Counted from the first letter of the stretch, positions 37,295 to 50,849 are shown. The stretch is DNA of 64,000 bases from Streptomyces flavochromogenes (GCF_000717595.1 NZ_JNZO01000041.1:9479-73478), one strand, 5' to 3'. Numbers and translations: made by a program. The notes: generated by a model not told the origin, from the sequence alone.

Positions 37295-37517
37295 GGGTGC
37301 GTCAGCCCATAGAAGGGGCCTCAGCACCCTCCGGGCGCGCCTCGCGCGCCGAGGCCTCGCTCACCGGCACCGGACCGACACCGGCCGGTCGTGTCTCCGC
37401 CCCGAGGGGCTTCCCGTCGGCGTGCGGCCGAACGGCGGACCGGCCGGGCCCGGAGGGGCATGCCCCCGCCGGGAGAGCGAGGGGACGCGGGCGAGGTCAC
37501 GCCATACTGGTCGAGTT

Positions 37518-38741
37518 ATGGAACTCATCCTTGCTGTAGTCATCGCTCTGGTCGTCGCGGTCGCCGTGACGAGCGGGCTCGTGATCAGCGGTCGCAAGAA
37601 GAAGCAGCTGCCGCCGGCCGAGCCGCCGTCCACCACGCCGACCATCACCGCTCCGCCCGCCGAACCGCATGTCGGCGAGGAGGCGGAGACGCCGCGGGAG
37701 GAACCACGCCGCACGGTCGAGGAGGTCGAACTCCCCGCCGAGGAGGCCGTCGAGACGCCGGCCGCCGTCGAGGACCCCGTCGTCGCCGCGCCCGCCGCTC
37801 CCGAGATCGAGATCCCGGAGCCCACCGCCGGCCGCCTCGTCCGGCTCCGGGCCCGGCTCGCCCGCTCGCAGAACTCGCTCGGCAAGGGGCTGCTCACGCT
37901 CCTGTCCCGCGAGCACCTCGACGAGGACACCTGGGAGGAGATCGAGGAGACCCTTCTCACGGCCGATGTCGGCGTCGCTCCCACCCAGGAGCTCGTCGAG
38001 CGGCTGCGCGAGCGGGTCCGGGTGCTCGGCACCCGTACCCCGGAGGAGCTGCGCGCGCTGCTCCGCGAGGAGCTCGTCACCCTGCTCGGACCCGACCTCG
38101 ACCGCACGGTGCACACCGAGAGCCCCTCGGACGTGCCGGGCGTCGTCATGGTCGTCGGTGTCAACGGCACCGGCAAGACCACCACCACCGGCAAGCTGGC
38201 CCGTGTCCTCGTCGCCGACGGCAAGTCCGTCGTCCTCGGCGCGGCCGACACCTTCCGTGCCGCCGCCGCCGACCAGCTCCAGACCTGGGGCGAGCGCGTC
38301 GGCGCCCGGACCGTCCGCGGCCCGGAGGGCGGCGACCCGGCGTCGATCGCCTTCGACGCGGTCAAGGAGGGCATCGCGGAGGGCGCCGACGTCGTCCTCA
38401 TCGACACCGCCGGCCGCCTCCACACCAAGACCGGCCTCATGGACGAGCTCGGCAAGGTCAAGCGCGTCGTCGAGAAGCACGGTCCGCTCGACGAGATCCT
38501 GCTCGTCCTCGACGCCACCACCGGCCAGAACGGTCTGATCCAGGCCCGTGTCTTCGCCGAGGTGGTCGACATCACCGGCATCGTGCTCACCAAGCTCGAC
38601 GGCACCGCCAAGGGCGGCATCGTCGTGGCCGTCCAGCGCGAGCTGGGCGTCCCCGTCAAGCTGATCGGCCTGGGCGAGGGCCCGGACGACCTGGCGCCCT
38701 TCGAGCCGGGCGCCTTCGTCGACGCCCTGATCGGCGACTGA
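37518..38741 (+). CDS. ftsY: Signal recognition particle receptor FtsY
   Basis: 407 residues from ATG 37518. It starts with a true membrane helix (MELILAVVIALVVAVAVTSG), then an acidic Pro/Glu-rich A-domain to about 120, and the NG GTPase: VMVVGVNGTGKTTTTGKLA (G1), DTFRAAAADQL, VLIDTAGRLHTKTGLMDEL, TKLDGTAKGGI, and GLGEGPDDLAPF. With Ffh (encoded at 46 kb) it docks ribosomes at the membrane. The N-terminal anchor is typical of actinobacteria. Confidence 0.96.
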   Translation: MELILAVVIALVVAVAVTSGLVISGRKKKQLPPAEPPSTTPTITAPPAEPHVGEEAETPREEPRRTVEEVELPAEEAVETPAAVEDPVVAAPAAPEIEIPEPTAGRLVRLRARLARSQNSLGKGLLTLLSREHLDEDTWEEIEETLLTADVGVAPTQELVERLRERVRVLGTRTPEELRALLREELVTLLGPDLDRTVHTESPSDVPGVVMVVGVNGTGKTTTTGKLARVLVADGKSVVLGAADTFRAAAADQLQTWGERVGARTVRGPEGGDPASIAFDAVKEGIAEGADVVLIDTAGRLHTKTGLMDELGKVKRVVEKHGPLDEILLVLDATTGQNGLIQARVFAEVVDITGIVLTKLDGTAKGGIVVAVQRELGVPVKLIGLGEGPDDLAPFEPGAFVDALIGD

Positions 38742-38750
38742 CGCCCGTAC

Positions 38751-38798
38751 GGCACGCGGAAGGGCCCTCGCCACCCGGCGAGGGCCCTTCCGCGTGCC
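38751..38798. terminator. Long perfect terminator between ftsY and the prim-pol gene
   Basis: A perfect 22-bp stem (38751-38772 with 38777-38798) and a 4-base loop separate converging genes. It is the longest uninterrupted stem I found in the window. Confidence 0.85.
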
Positions 38799-38803
38799 GG
38801 GGC

Positions 38804-39457
38804 TCAGAAGTGGGTGCGGTGGCAGATGTACGCCAGCGTGCCGAGCAGCAGCCGTGCCTGCGGCGGCGCGCCCGCCGTGTCCAGCGTCGGGGGCCGCAGC
38901 CAGCGCACCGGACCGAGCCCGCCCAGGTCCGACGGGGGAGCGGTGACGTAGGTGCCGGGCCCCAGGCAGTGCAGATCCAGATCGGCGTCGTCCCAGCCCA
39001 TCCGGTAGAGCAGCTGCGGAAGCTCCGCCGCCGCTCCGGGCGCCACGAAGAACCGCGCCCGGCCGGTCGGCGTCGCGCACACCGGGCCCAGCGGGAGCCC
39101 CATGCGTTCGAGCCGGACGAGCGCCCGGCGGCCCGCGGCCTCGGCGACCTCGATCACGTCGAACGCCCGGCCCACCGGGAGCAGCAGTGCCGCGCCGGGG
39201 TACTCCGACCATGCCTTGGTCGCGTCGTCGAGGCCGGCGCCGGCCGGGACCGGTTCCGCGAAGGAGAGGGGGTGCGCGCCCGGGGCCGTACACGCCGGAT
39301 CCCCGCAGGAGCACTGGCCGGAGACGGCCCGCGCTCCGGGCACCACGTCCCAGCCCCACAGTCCTGTGTACTCGGCCACCGCAGTGCACTCCGTGGTGCG
39401 AACGCGGCGGCGTGCGCCGGACCGCATCTCACGAATGCCGCCGATCGTGAAACCCAT
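38804..39457 (-). CDS. Small prim-pol-like protein with cysteine cluster
   Basis: 217 residues, ATG 39457 with GGAGGGG upstream. It looks like the short actinobacterial proteins related to the N-terminal bifunctional DNA primase/polymerase domain: LWGWDVVPGARAV, GQCSCGDPACTAPGAHP (Cys/His cluster, probable zinc site), FDVIEVAEAAGRRALVRLER and LGPGTYVTAPPS. No helicase part. The expected acidic pair near residue 100 reads D-V-I-E, so catalysis is doubtful. It is divergent from nsdA. Confidence 0.75.
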   Translation of the reverse strand: MGFTIGGIREMRSGARRRVRTTECTAVAEYTGLWGWDVVPGARAVSGQCSCGDPACTAPGAHPLSFAEPVPAGAGLDDATKAWSEYPGAALLLPVGRAFDVIEVAEAAGRRALVRLERMGLPLGPVCATPTGRARFFVAPGAAAELPQLLYRMGWDDADLDLHCLGPGTYVTAPPSDLGGLGPVRWLRPPTLDTAGAPPQARLLLGTLAYICHRTHF

Positions 39458-39850
39458 GTCCCCTCCAACGGGTCGAGCGCGCCGGTGGTTACGACCCGGA
39501 GCACCGTCGTCACCCTTCGTCACGTTCCGTCGCCGAGGGTGGCGTGCGGTCGTGGGCGGGGTGGTGCGGGCCGGTGCGCGCGCCTCTCCGCGCATCCGTC
39601 CGCCGACTCCGGTTCGTCGCATGTCAAGTGAATCGCGATCCGCGGGCGGCGAGTTCATTCGAAGGGGTGGCGAATGGTGGCGTTTCTTGAATCGCCCTCG
39701 TGGACGGGTGATCGTAGGATTACTTTCGGTACTCGAACCCCCGGGGTCGCTTGCGCACGCGGGTATGCCGGAGGCAACCCGGTTTCCAGTTCGAAGGAGC
39801 GCGAACGCCGGACGGGTGCCGCGAGACGCGGCATTCTGGTAGGGGTTCAC
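39458..39850. other. Divergent intergenic region before nsdA
   Basis: 393 bases between the prim-pol-like gene and nsdA. It includes a more AT-rich part (about 39645-39730) and GTTCGAAGGAG at about 39790. nsdA's own ribosome site is GGTAGGGG just before 39851. No gene seen; probably holds regulated promoters. Confidence 0.4.
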
Positions 39851-41359
39851 ATGACAGGTATTCAGGTGGATGGGGGCGTTCCTGTGGGCGGCAACGGCGC
39901 AGACGGTACGACTGCCGGCAAGCGCCCGAACGAGCAGCTGGGTTCGTGGTTCGTCCGCAGCGGCTGGTCGAAGGGCGAACTCGCGCGCCAGGTGAACCGC
40001 CGGGCGCGCCAGATGGGCGCACACCACATCTCCACCGACACCTCGCGCGTCCGTCGCTGGCTCGACGGCGAGCAGCCGCGCGAGCCCATCCCGCGGATCC
40101 TCTCCGAGCTGTTCTCCGAGCGCTTCGGCTCCGTCGTCGCCATCGAGGACCTCGGCCTGCGCACCGCCCACCAGTCGCCCTCCGTCTCCGGCGTCGACCT
40201 GCCCTGGGCCGGACCGCAGACGGTCGCACTGCTCGGCGAGTTCTCCCGCAGCGACCTCATGCTCGCCCGCCGCGGCTTCCTCGGCTCGTCCCTGTCGCTC
40301 GCCGCCGGACCCGCCCTCATCGAACCGATGCAGCGCTGGCTCGTCCCCACCCCCGCGGGCGACCTCGAGCGCCCCGACCCGCTCGCCGACGCCCGCCGCC
40401 CCAACCGGCTCTCCGAGATCGAACTCGACCTCCTCGAATCCACCACCGCCATGTTCCGCAAATGGGACGCCCAGTGCGGCGGGGGACTGCGCCGCAAGGC
40501 CGTGGTCGGCCAGCTCCACGAGGTCACCGACCTCCTCCAGGAGCCCCAGCCGGCCGCCACCGCCAAGCGCCTCTTCACCTGCGCCGCCGAACTCGCCGAA
40601 CTCGCCGGCTGGATGAGCTACGACGTGGGCCTCCAGCCCACCGCCCAGAAGTACTTCGTGCTCGCCCTGCACGCCGCCAAGGAGGCAGGCGACAAGCCCC
40701 TCGGCTCGTACATCCTGTCCTCGATGAGCCGCCAGATGATCCACCTGGGCCGGCCCGACGACGCCCTCGAACTCATCCATCTCGCCCAGTACGGCAGTCG
40801 GGACTGCGCCACCGCGCGCACCCAGGCCATGCTGTATGCGATGGAGGCCCGCGCCTACGCCAACATGGGGCAGCCCTCCAAGTGCAAGCGGGCCGTCCGG
40901 ATGGCCGAGGACACCTTCGCCGACGTCGGCCTCGACGGCGAGCCCGAGCCCGACTGGATCGGCTTCTTCTCCGAGGCCGAACTCAACGGCGAGAACAGCC
41001 ACTCCTACCGCGATCTCGCCTACGTCGCCGGACGCTCCCCGACCTACGCCTCGCTCGCCGAACCCGTGATGGAGCGGGCCGTCGAGCTCTTCGAGAAGGA
41101 CCCCGACCACCAGCGGTCGTACGCGCTGAACCTCATCGGCATGGCCACCGTCCACCTCCTCAAGCGCGAGCCCGAGCAGTCCGTCGTCCTCGCCGAGAAG
41201 GCCCTCGGAGTCGCCCGCAGCATCCGCTCCGAGCGGGTCAACACCCGACTCCGCAAGACCGTCGACCACGCCGCACGCAACTACAGCGACGTCGCCGAGG
41301 TCGTCCACCTCACCGACCGGCTCACCCAGCTGCTCCCCGAGGCCGCCGAAGCGGTCTGA
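39851..41359 (+). CDS. nsdA: Negative regulator of development and antibiotic production NsdA
   Basis: 502 residues, ATG 39851 (MTGIQVDGGVPVGGNGADG). The N-terminus has a DNA-binding-like segment (PNEQLGSWFVRSGWSKGELA, then RQVNRRARQMGAHHISTDTS, RVRRWLDGEQPREPIPRIL). The middle and C-terminus are helical TPR-type repeats (GWMSYDVGLQPTAQKYFVLA, MLYAMEARAYANMGQPSKCK, SYALNLIGMATVHLLKREPE). In S. coelicolor NsdA represses sporulation and antibiotics. A hydrophobic segment FLGSSLSLAAGPALIEP follows the N-terminal domain. Confidence 0.93.
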   Translation: MTGIQVDGGVPVGGNGADGTTAGKRPNEQLGSWFVRSGWSKGELARQVNRRARQMGAHHISTDTSRVRRWLDGEQPREPIPRILSELFSERFGSVVAIEDLGLRTAHQSPSVSGVDLPWAGPQTVALLGEFSRSDLMLARRGFLGSSLSLAAGPALIEPMQRWLVPTPAGDLERPDPLADARRPNRLSEIELDLLESTTAMFRKWDAQCGGGLRRKAVVGQLHEVTDLLQEPQPAATAKRLFTCAAELAELAGWMSYDVGLQPTAQKYFVLALHAAKEAGDKPLGSYILSSMSRQMIHLGRPDDALELIHLAQYGSRDCATARTQAMLYAMEARAYANMGQPSKCKRAVRMAEDTFADVGLDGEPEPDWIGFFSEAELNGENSHSYRDLAYVAGRSPTYASLAEPVMERAVELFEKDPDHQRSYALNLIGMATVHLLKREPEQSVVLAEKALGVARSIRSERVNTRLRKTVDHAARNYSDVAEVVHLTDRLTQLLPEAAEAV

Positions 41360-41500
41360 CCCACCCGGCGCCCCCGGCGCCACCCGTACTCCGGCCGCGC
41401 CGGACGTCCCGTAATGCCCGACTCGGCTCCCCCGCCGCAAGGTCACACGGACGCCAGGCGCGGCCGGTTCTCGTGTGCCGCGGGCACGGCTCCCCGGCCC

Positions 41501-41632
41501 CGTCTTCCGCGTGCCGGTACACCGCTTCGGGCTCGTCTTCCGTGTGCCGTACACGGTTCCGGCCCCGTCTTCCGCGTGCCGCGTACACCGTTCCGGCCCC
41601 GTCTCCGGCGTGCCGCGTACACCGTTCCAGGC
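41501..41632. repeat. Imperfect minisatellite of about 33 bases between nsdA and amtB
   Basis: Four units begin at 41501, 41534, 41566 and 41600, each like CGTCTTCCGCGTGCCG followed by a CGTACACCGTTCCGGCCC-type half. Lengths are 32-34 bases. A more degenerate unit precedes from about 41470. Not CRISPR: there are no unique spacers. The whole 41360-41856 gap has no gene. Confidence 0.85.
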
Positions 41633-41675
41633 CTGTTTCCCGTGGGCGGAGGATACGGGCGTTACCTCGCTGTGA

Positions 41676-43538
<1,863 letters not shown>

Positions 43539-43580
43539 ACAGCGGTCCGGACGCACCGTAAGCAACGAAGGAGCCGCCGG

Positions 43581-46034
43581 GTGACGAGCCTCGAAGTCAG
43601 CGAAGAGACCGAAGATTCGGGACCCGGCGGTTACGCGGCGGCCCGGCTGCTCCTCCTCCACGAGAAGGAGCGGTCCGGGCCGCCGCGCCGCGCCGCCCTC
43701 GCCCGGCTCACCGACGACTGGCTGGCCGGGCTCTTCGCGGCCGCCGCACCACCCCACGGGGTCGCCCTCGTCGCCGTCGGCGGCTACGGCCGCGCCGAGC
43801 TCTCCCCGCGCAGCGACCTCGACCTCCTCCTGCTCCACGACGGCACCGCCGACAAGGCCGCGATCGCCGCTCTCGCCGACCGCATCTGGTACCCCGTCTG
43901 GGACCTCGGGCTCGCCCTCGACCACTCCGTCCGCACCGCCGCCGAGGCCCGCGCCACCGCCGCCGACGACCTCAAGGTCCACCTCGGCCTCCTCGACGCC
44001 CGGCCCCTCGCCGGCGACCACGGACTCGTCGCCGCCCTGCGCACCACCGTCCTCGCCGACTGGCGCAACCAGGCACCCGTACGCCTCCCCGAACTCGACG
44101 CACTCTGCCGCGAACGCGCCGAACGCATGGGCGAGCTGCAATTCCTCCTCGAACCCGACCTCAAGGAGGCCAGGGGCGGCCTCCGCGACGCCCAGGCCCT
44201 CCGCGCCGTCGCCGCCTCCTGGCTCGCCGACGCCCCCCGTGAAGGCCTCGACAGCGCCCGCCGCCGCCTCCTCGACGCCCGTGACGCCCTCCACCTCACC
44301 ACCGGCCGCGCCACCGACCGGCTCGCCCTCCAGGAACAGGACGCCGTCGCCGCCGAACTCGGCCTCCTCGACGCCGACACCCTGCTCCGCGAGGTGTACG
44401 AGGCCGCCCGGACCATCTCGTACGCCACCGACGTCACCTGGCGCGAGGTCAACCGCGTCCTCAAGGCCCGCTCCGCCCGGCCCCGCCTGCGCGCCCTCCT
44501 CGGCGGCCGGACCGGTACCGGGAAACCGCCCGTCGAGCGCACCCCGCTCGCCGAAGGCGTCGTCGAGATGGACGGCGAGGTCGTCCTCGCCCGCACCGCC
44601 CGGCCCGAACGCGACCCCGTCCTGCCCCTGCGGGCCGCCGCCGCGGCCGCCCAGTCCGCCCTGCCGATCTCCCTGCACGCGGTACGCCGCCTCGCCGCCA
44701 CCGCCACCCCGCTGCCCGTGCCCTGGCCCGCCGAGGCCCGTGAGGAACTCGTCACCCTGCTCGGCGCCGGCGAGGCCACCGTCCCCGTCTGGGAAGCCCT
44801 CGAAGCCGAGGGGATCGTCACCCGGCTGCTGCCCGACTGGGAACGCGTCCGCTGCCGCCCCCAGCGCAACCCCGTCCACACCTGGACCGTCGACCGCCAC
44901 CTCGTCGAGACCGCCGTCCGCGCCTCCTCGCTCACCCGCCGCGTCGGCCGCCCCGACCTCCTCCTCGTCGCCGCCCTCCTCCACGACATCGGCAAGGGCT
45001 GGCCCGGCGACCACTCCGTCGCCGGCGAGACCATCGCCCGCGACCTCGCCACCCGCATCGGATTCGACCGCACGGACGTCGCCACCATCGCCACCGCCGT
45101 CCGCCACCACCTGCTCCTCGTCGAGACCGCCACCCGCCGCGACCTCGACGACCCCGCCACCGTCCGTGCCGTCGCGACCGCCGTCGGCACCGTCGGCACC
45201 CTGGAACTCCTGCACGCCCTCACCGAGGCCGACGCCCTCGCCACCGGACCCGCCGCCTGGTCCGCCTGGCGCGCCTCGCTCGTCGCCGACCTGGTCAAAC
45301 GGGTCGCCGGCGTCCTGGCGGGGGAGACCCCGCCCGACCCCGAGGCCGCCGCCCCCAGCGCCGAACAGGAACGGCTCGCCATCGAGGCCCTGCGCACCGG
45401 CGAACCCGTCCTCGCCCTCCACACCGAACCGGTCGTGGCGGAACCGGAGGAACCCGAACCGGTCGGCGTCGAACTCGTCATCGCCCTACCCGACCAGCCA
45501 GGCGTCCTGCCCGCCGTCGCCGGCGTCCTCGCCCTGCACCGGCTCACCGTCCGCGCCGCCGACCTCCGCGCCGTCGAGCTCCCGCTCGACCTCGGCGCCG
45601 GCTCGGGACCCGTCCTCGTCCTCGACTGGCGGGTCGCCGCCGAGTACGGCTCCCTGCCCGAGGCCGCCCGGCTCCGCGCCGACCTCGTCCGCGCGCTCGA
45701 CGGCTCCCTGGACATCCGCGCCCGGCTGGCCGAGCGCGAGGCCGCCTACCCCCGCCGGCGGGGCCTCACCGCCCCGCCGCCCCGCGTCACCGTCGCCGCC
45801 GCGGACTCCCGCCTCGCCACCGTCATCGAGGTCCGCGCCCAGGACGCGCCCGGCCTCCTCCACCGCATCGGCCGGGCCCTGGAGGGCGCGGCGGTACGGG
45901 TCCGGAGCGCGCATGTGTCGACGCTCGGCGCCAACGCCGTCGACACCCTGTACGTGACCCGCCCCGACGGCTCCCTGCTGCCCGACGAGGAGGCGATCGA
46001 CCTGGCGCGTGCGCTGGAGTCGGCGCTCCGCTGA
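43581..46034 (+). CDS. glnD: PII nucleotidyltransferase GlnD
   Basis: 817 residues, GTG after AAGGAG. Domains: nucleotidyltransferase with VGGYGRAELSPRSDLDLLLL (about 70-90), the helical GlnE-like domain, the HD hydrolase (LLVAALLHDIGKGWPGDHS, about 475), and two C-terminal ACT domains (VIALPDQPGVLPAVAGVL and VIEVRAQDAPGLLHRIGRAL) that sense glutamine. All key motifs are intact. It modifies and de-modifies the PII protein encoded just upstream. Confidence 0.95.
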   Translation: MTSLEVSEETEDSGPGGYAAARLLLLHEKERSGPPRRAALARLTDDWLAGLFAAAAPPHGVALVAVGGYGRAELSPRSDLDLLLLHDGTADKAAIAALADRIWYPVWDLGLALDHSVRTAAEARATAADDLKVHLGLLDARPLAGDHGLVAALRTTVLADWRNQAPVRLPELDALCRERAERMGELQFLLEPDLKEARGGLRDAQALRAVAASWLADAPREGLDSARRRLLDARDALHLTTGRATDRLALQEQDAVAAELGLLDADTLLREVYEAARTISYATDVTWREVNRVLKARSARPRLRALLGGRTGTGKPPVERTPLAEGVVEMDGEVVLARTARPERDPVLPLRAAAAAAQSALPISLHAVRRLAATATPLPVPWPAEAREELVTLLGAGEATVPVWEALEAEGIVTRLLPDWERVRCRPQRNPVHTWTVDRHLVETAVRASSLTRRVGRPDLLLVAALLHDIGKGWPGDHSVAGETIARDLATRIGFDRTDVATIATAVRHHLLLVETATRRDLDDPATVRAVATAVGTVGTLELLHALTEADALATGPAAWSAWRASLVADLVKRVAGVLAGETPPDPEAAAPSAEQERLAIEALRTGEPVLALHTEPVVAEPEEPEPVGVELVIALPDQPGVLPAVAGVLALHRLTVRAADLRAVELPLDLGAGSGPVLVLDWRVAAEYGSLPEAARLRADLVRALDGSLDIRARLAEREAAYPRRRGLTAPPPRVTVAAADSRLATVIEVRAQDAPGLLHRIGRALEGAAVRVRSAHVSTLGANAVDTLYVTRPDGSLLPDEEAIDLARALESALR

Positions 46035-46152
46035 CCCCCGGCCCCCACCGCCCCCGCGCGCCGGATTCGGCGGGCGGGGGCACACACTTCGAGCGGCCCG
46101 ATACCCTGGAGGGCAATCCGACCGCCCCCGACACCGAGGATCCGCGACCGCC

Positions 46153-47706
46153 GTGTTCGATACCCTCTCCGACCGCCTTGCAGCGACCTTCAAGAACCTC
46201 CGCGGCAAGGGCCGTCTGTCCGAGGCGGACATCGACGCCACCGCGCGCGAAATCCGTATCGCGCTGCTCGAAGCGGATGTCGCCCTGCCGGTCGTCCGGT
46301 CCTTCATCAAGCAGGTCAAGGAGCGCGCCCTCGGCATCGAGGTCTCGCAGGCCCTCAACCCTGCCCAGCAGGTCATCAAGATCGTCAACGAGGAGCTCAT
46401 CGGCATCCTCGGCGGCGAGACCCGGCGTCTGCGGTTCGCCAAGACCGCGCCCACCGTGATCATGCTCGCCGGCCTCCAGGGTGCCGGTAAGACCACCCTC
46501 GCCGGAAAGCTCGGCCTCTGGCTCAAGGGCCAGGGCCACTCCCCGCTGCTCGTCGCCTGCGACCTCCAGCGCCCCAACGCCGTCACCCAGCTCGGCGTCG
46601 TCGCCGAGCGCGCGGGCGTGGCCTTCTACGGCCCGCAGCCGGGCAACGGCGTCGGTGACCCGGTCCAGGTCGCGAAGGACTCGATCGAGTTCGCGCGGAC
46701 CAAGATGTACGACGTCGTCATCGTCGACACCGCCGGCCGCCTCGGCATCGACCAGGAGCTGATGCAGCAGGCCGCGGACATCCGCGACGCCGTCAGCCCC
46801 GACGAGGTCCTCTTCGTCGTCGACGCCATGATCGGTCAGGACGCGGTCAACACCGCCGAGGCCTTCCGCGACGGCGTCGGCTTCGACGGTGTCGTGCTCT
46901 CCAAGCTCGACGGCGACGCCCGCGGTGGTGCCGCGCTCTCCATCGCGCACGTCACCGGCAAGCAGATCATGTTCGCCTCCAACGGCGAGAAGCTGGACGA
47001 GTTCGACGCGTTCCACCCGGACCGCATGGCGTCCCGCATCCTCGGCATGGGCGACATGCTCTCCCTCATCGAGAAGGCGCAGCAGACCTTCGACGAGGAA
47101 GAGGCCGCCAAGATGGCCTCGAAGCTCGCGTCGAAGAAGGGCCAGGAGTTCACGCTCGACGACTTCCTGGCGCAGATGGAGCAGGTCCGCAAGATGGGCT
47201 CCATCTCGAAGCTCCTCGGCATGCTCCCGGGCATGGGCCAGATGAAGGAGCAGATCGCCAACATCGACGAGAAGGATGTCGACCGCACGGCCGCCATCAT
47301 CAAGTCGATGACCCCCGGCGAGCGCCACGACCCGACCATCATCAACGGCTCGCGCCGCGCCCGTATCGCCAAGGGCTCCGGCGTCGAGGTCAGCGCGGTC
47401 AAGGGCCTCGTCGAGCGGTTCTTCGAGGCCCGCAAGATGATGTCCCGCATGGCCCAGGGCGGCGGCCTCCCCGGCATGCCCGGCATGCCGGGCATGGGCG
47501 GCGGCCCCGGCCGGCAGAAGAAGCAGGTCAAGCAGGCCAAGGGCAAGCGCAAGAGCGGCAACCCGATGAAGCGGAAGGCCGAGGAGCAGGCCGCCGCCGA
47601 GCGCCGCGACCAGGCGCAGCAGGGCGGGGCCTTCGGTCTCCCGGCGCCGGGGCAGGCCCCGAAGGACTTCGAGCTGCCCGACGAGTTCAAGAAGTTCATG
47701 AGCTGA
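46153..47706 (+). CDS. ffh: Signal recognition particle protein Ffh
   Basis: 517 residues, GTG 46153. NG GTPase: GLQGAGKTTLAGKLG, ACDLQRPNAV, IVDTAGRLGIDQELM, SKLDGDARGGAAL, FASNGEKLDEFDAF. The Met-rich M domain (MMSRMAQGGGLPGMPGMPGM) binds 4.5S RNA and signal peptides, followed by a Lys-rich tail and ...LPDEFKKFMS. Partner of FtsY at 37.5 kb. Confidence 0.96.
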   Translation: MFDTLSDRLAATFKNLRGKGRLSEADIDATAREIRIALLEADVALPVVRSFIKQVKERALGIEVSQALNPAQQVIKIVNEELIGILGGETRRLRFAKTAPTVIMLAGLQGAGKTTLAGKLGLWLKGQGHSPLLVACDLQRPNAVTQLGVVAERAGVAFYGPQPGNGVGDPVQVAKDSIEFARTKMYDVVIVDTAGRLGIDQELMQQAADIRDAVSPDEVLFVVDAMIGQDAVNTAEAFRDGVGFDGVVLSKLDGDARGGAALSIAHVTGKQIMFASNGEKLDEFDAFHPDRMASRILGMGDMLSLIEKAQQTFDEEEAAKMASKLASKKGQEFTLDDFLAQMEQVRKMGSISKLLGMLPGMGQMKEQIANIDEKDVDRTAAIIKSMTPGERHDPTIINGSRRARIAKGSGVEVSAVKGLVERFFEARKMMSRMAQGGGLPGMPGMPGMGGGPGRQKKQVKQAKGKRKSGNPMKRKAEEQAAAERRDQAQQGGAFGLPAPGQAPKDFELPDEFKKFMS

Positions 47707-47741
47707 TGAGCTGACCGGGCCGTGCGCCCGAGGACGGCGTG

Positions 47742-47778
47742 AGGGGCCCGGAGCGGTACGAAACCGCACCGGGCCCCT
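47742..47778 (+). terminator. Terminator after ffh
   Basis: AGGGGCCCGG (47742-47751) pairs with CCGGGCCCCT (47769-47778), continued by an inner GCGGT/ACCGC stem across an A-A mismatch, followed by TTTTC. Confidence 0.85.
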
Positions 47779-47860
47779 TTTCATCCCTCCGGACCGTCCG
47801 CGATGCCGCGTTCGTCCCGCTCTTCGATACTGGGGCCACAGACGCCCCGAGGAGAGCCAC

Positions 47861-49786
<1,926 letters not shown>

Positions 49787-49825
49787 GCCGGCGTACGGGC
49801 CACCGGCGTCCGGGGGCCGCGGACG

Positions 49826-50551
49826 TCACGCCACCCGGGCGACGACGTAGCGGAAGACGTTCGGCATCCACACCGTGCCGTCCGCGCGCACGTGCGGGGC
49901 GAGCGCCTCCTCGATCTCCTTCTCGACCTGGGAGAGCTCCGTCGCCCGCACGGCCTCGTCGAAGGCGCCCGTCGACAGCAGCCCGCGCACGGCGCTGCCC
50001 TCGTCGGCGTACCCGAACGGACAGGCCACCCGCCCCGAACCGGCCGGCCGCAGCCCCGCCCCGGCCACCAGCCCCTCCAGGTCCGTCCGGAGGGCCGGCC
50101 GGCGGTCCGCGAGCCGGGCCGCGACCCGCAGCACCGCCTCCGTGGAGCACCGCTCCGGCGGCCCCCAGCCGGCGAGCACGACCGTCGCGCCCGGTTGGGC
50201 CGTACGGGTGAGGGCCGCCAGCTCCGGCAGGAGCGCGTCCGTCGTGTGGAAGGCCGTGATCACGTCGTACGTGTCGCCCTCGGGGGGCTCCTCCGTGACC
50301 GTCACGTCCTCGGGGAGCCGCTCCCTCGCCAGCTCCACGCGCGCGTGGTCCCGGTCCGCGCCGGCCACCCGGGCGCCCCGCGCCGCCGCCATGAGAAGCG
50401 CCAGGCCGGAGCCGCAGCGGAGGCCCAGGACCCGGGTCCCGGCGCCCACGCCGAGGCGGTCGTACACCGCCTCGTAGAGCGGGACGAGCATCCGTTCCTG
50501 GATCTCGGCCCAGTCGCGCGCGGGGTGGTGCGGGACGAGCGTAGGTGTCAT
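49826..50551 (-). CDS. SAM-dependent methyltransferase
   Basis: 241 residues, ATG 50551 (MTPTLVPHHPARDWAEIQER). Class I methyltransferase: VGAGTRVLGLRCGSGLALLM (motif I, LRCGSG in place of the usual DXGXG acid), VAGADRDHARVELARERL (post I), YDVITAFHTTDALLPELAAL and the C-terminal VWMPNVFRYVVARVA. The missing acid in motif I is unusual. Substrate unknown. It converges on ftsH with only a 39-base gap. Confidence 0.85.
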   Translation of the reverse strand: MTPTLVPHHPARDWAEIQERMLVPLYEAVYDRLGVGAGTRVLGLRCGSGLALLMAAARGARVAGADRDHARVELARERLPEDVTVTEEPPEGDTYDVITAFHTTDALLPELAALTRTAQPGATVVLAGWGPPERCSTEAVLRVAARLADRRPALRTDLEGLVAGAGLRPAGSGRVACPFGYADEGSAVRGLLSTGAFDEAVRATELSQVEKEIEEALAPHVRADGTVWMPNVFRYVVARVA

Positions 50552-50849
50552 GGAAAAGTGCCCCAATCCGTGCTCGGACGACGACCCCCCGTAGCCAGGG
50601 AACTGCGCATCCCGTGCCGCGTCCAGTGCTCGCACCGCACCGATTCGTCCGGGAGAGAGGCGAACCGGTAATGTCCCTGTCACGCTTCCCGGTCCGCCCG
50701 GGAAGTCGTTCCCCAAGGGGCGCGCGCACCACGGCTGCACGCCGGGGCGTATGCGCTACTACGCACCAGCTTGACGCCCGCTGCGTGGCTTCTCCGCAGA
50801 TCGGCGCACTGGCCCTCGTCGCGACACATCAACGGCAACTGACGGGTAC
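50552..50849. other. Intergenic region, nothing identified
   Basis: About 300 bases between divergent genes with only short, unconvincing frames. Promoters for both genes are expected here but none was clear. Confidence 0.3.

Noticed and set aside
41470..41632. CRISPR-like array between nsdA and amtB
   Set aside because: Units are contiguous imperfect tandem copies without unique spacers, and no cas genes are present.
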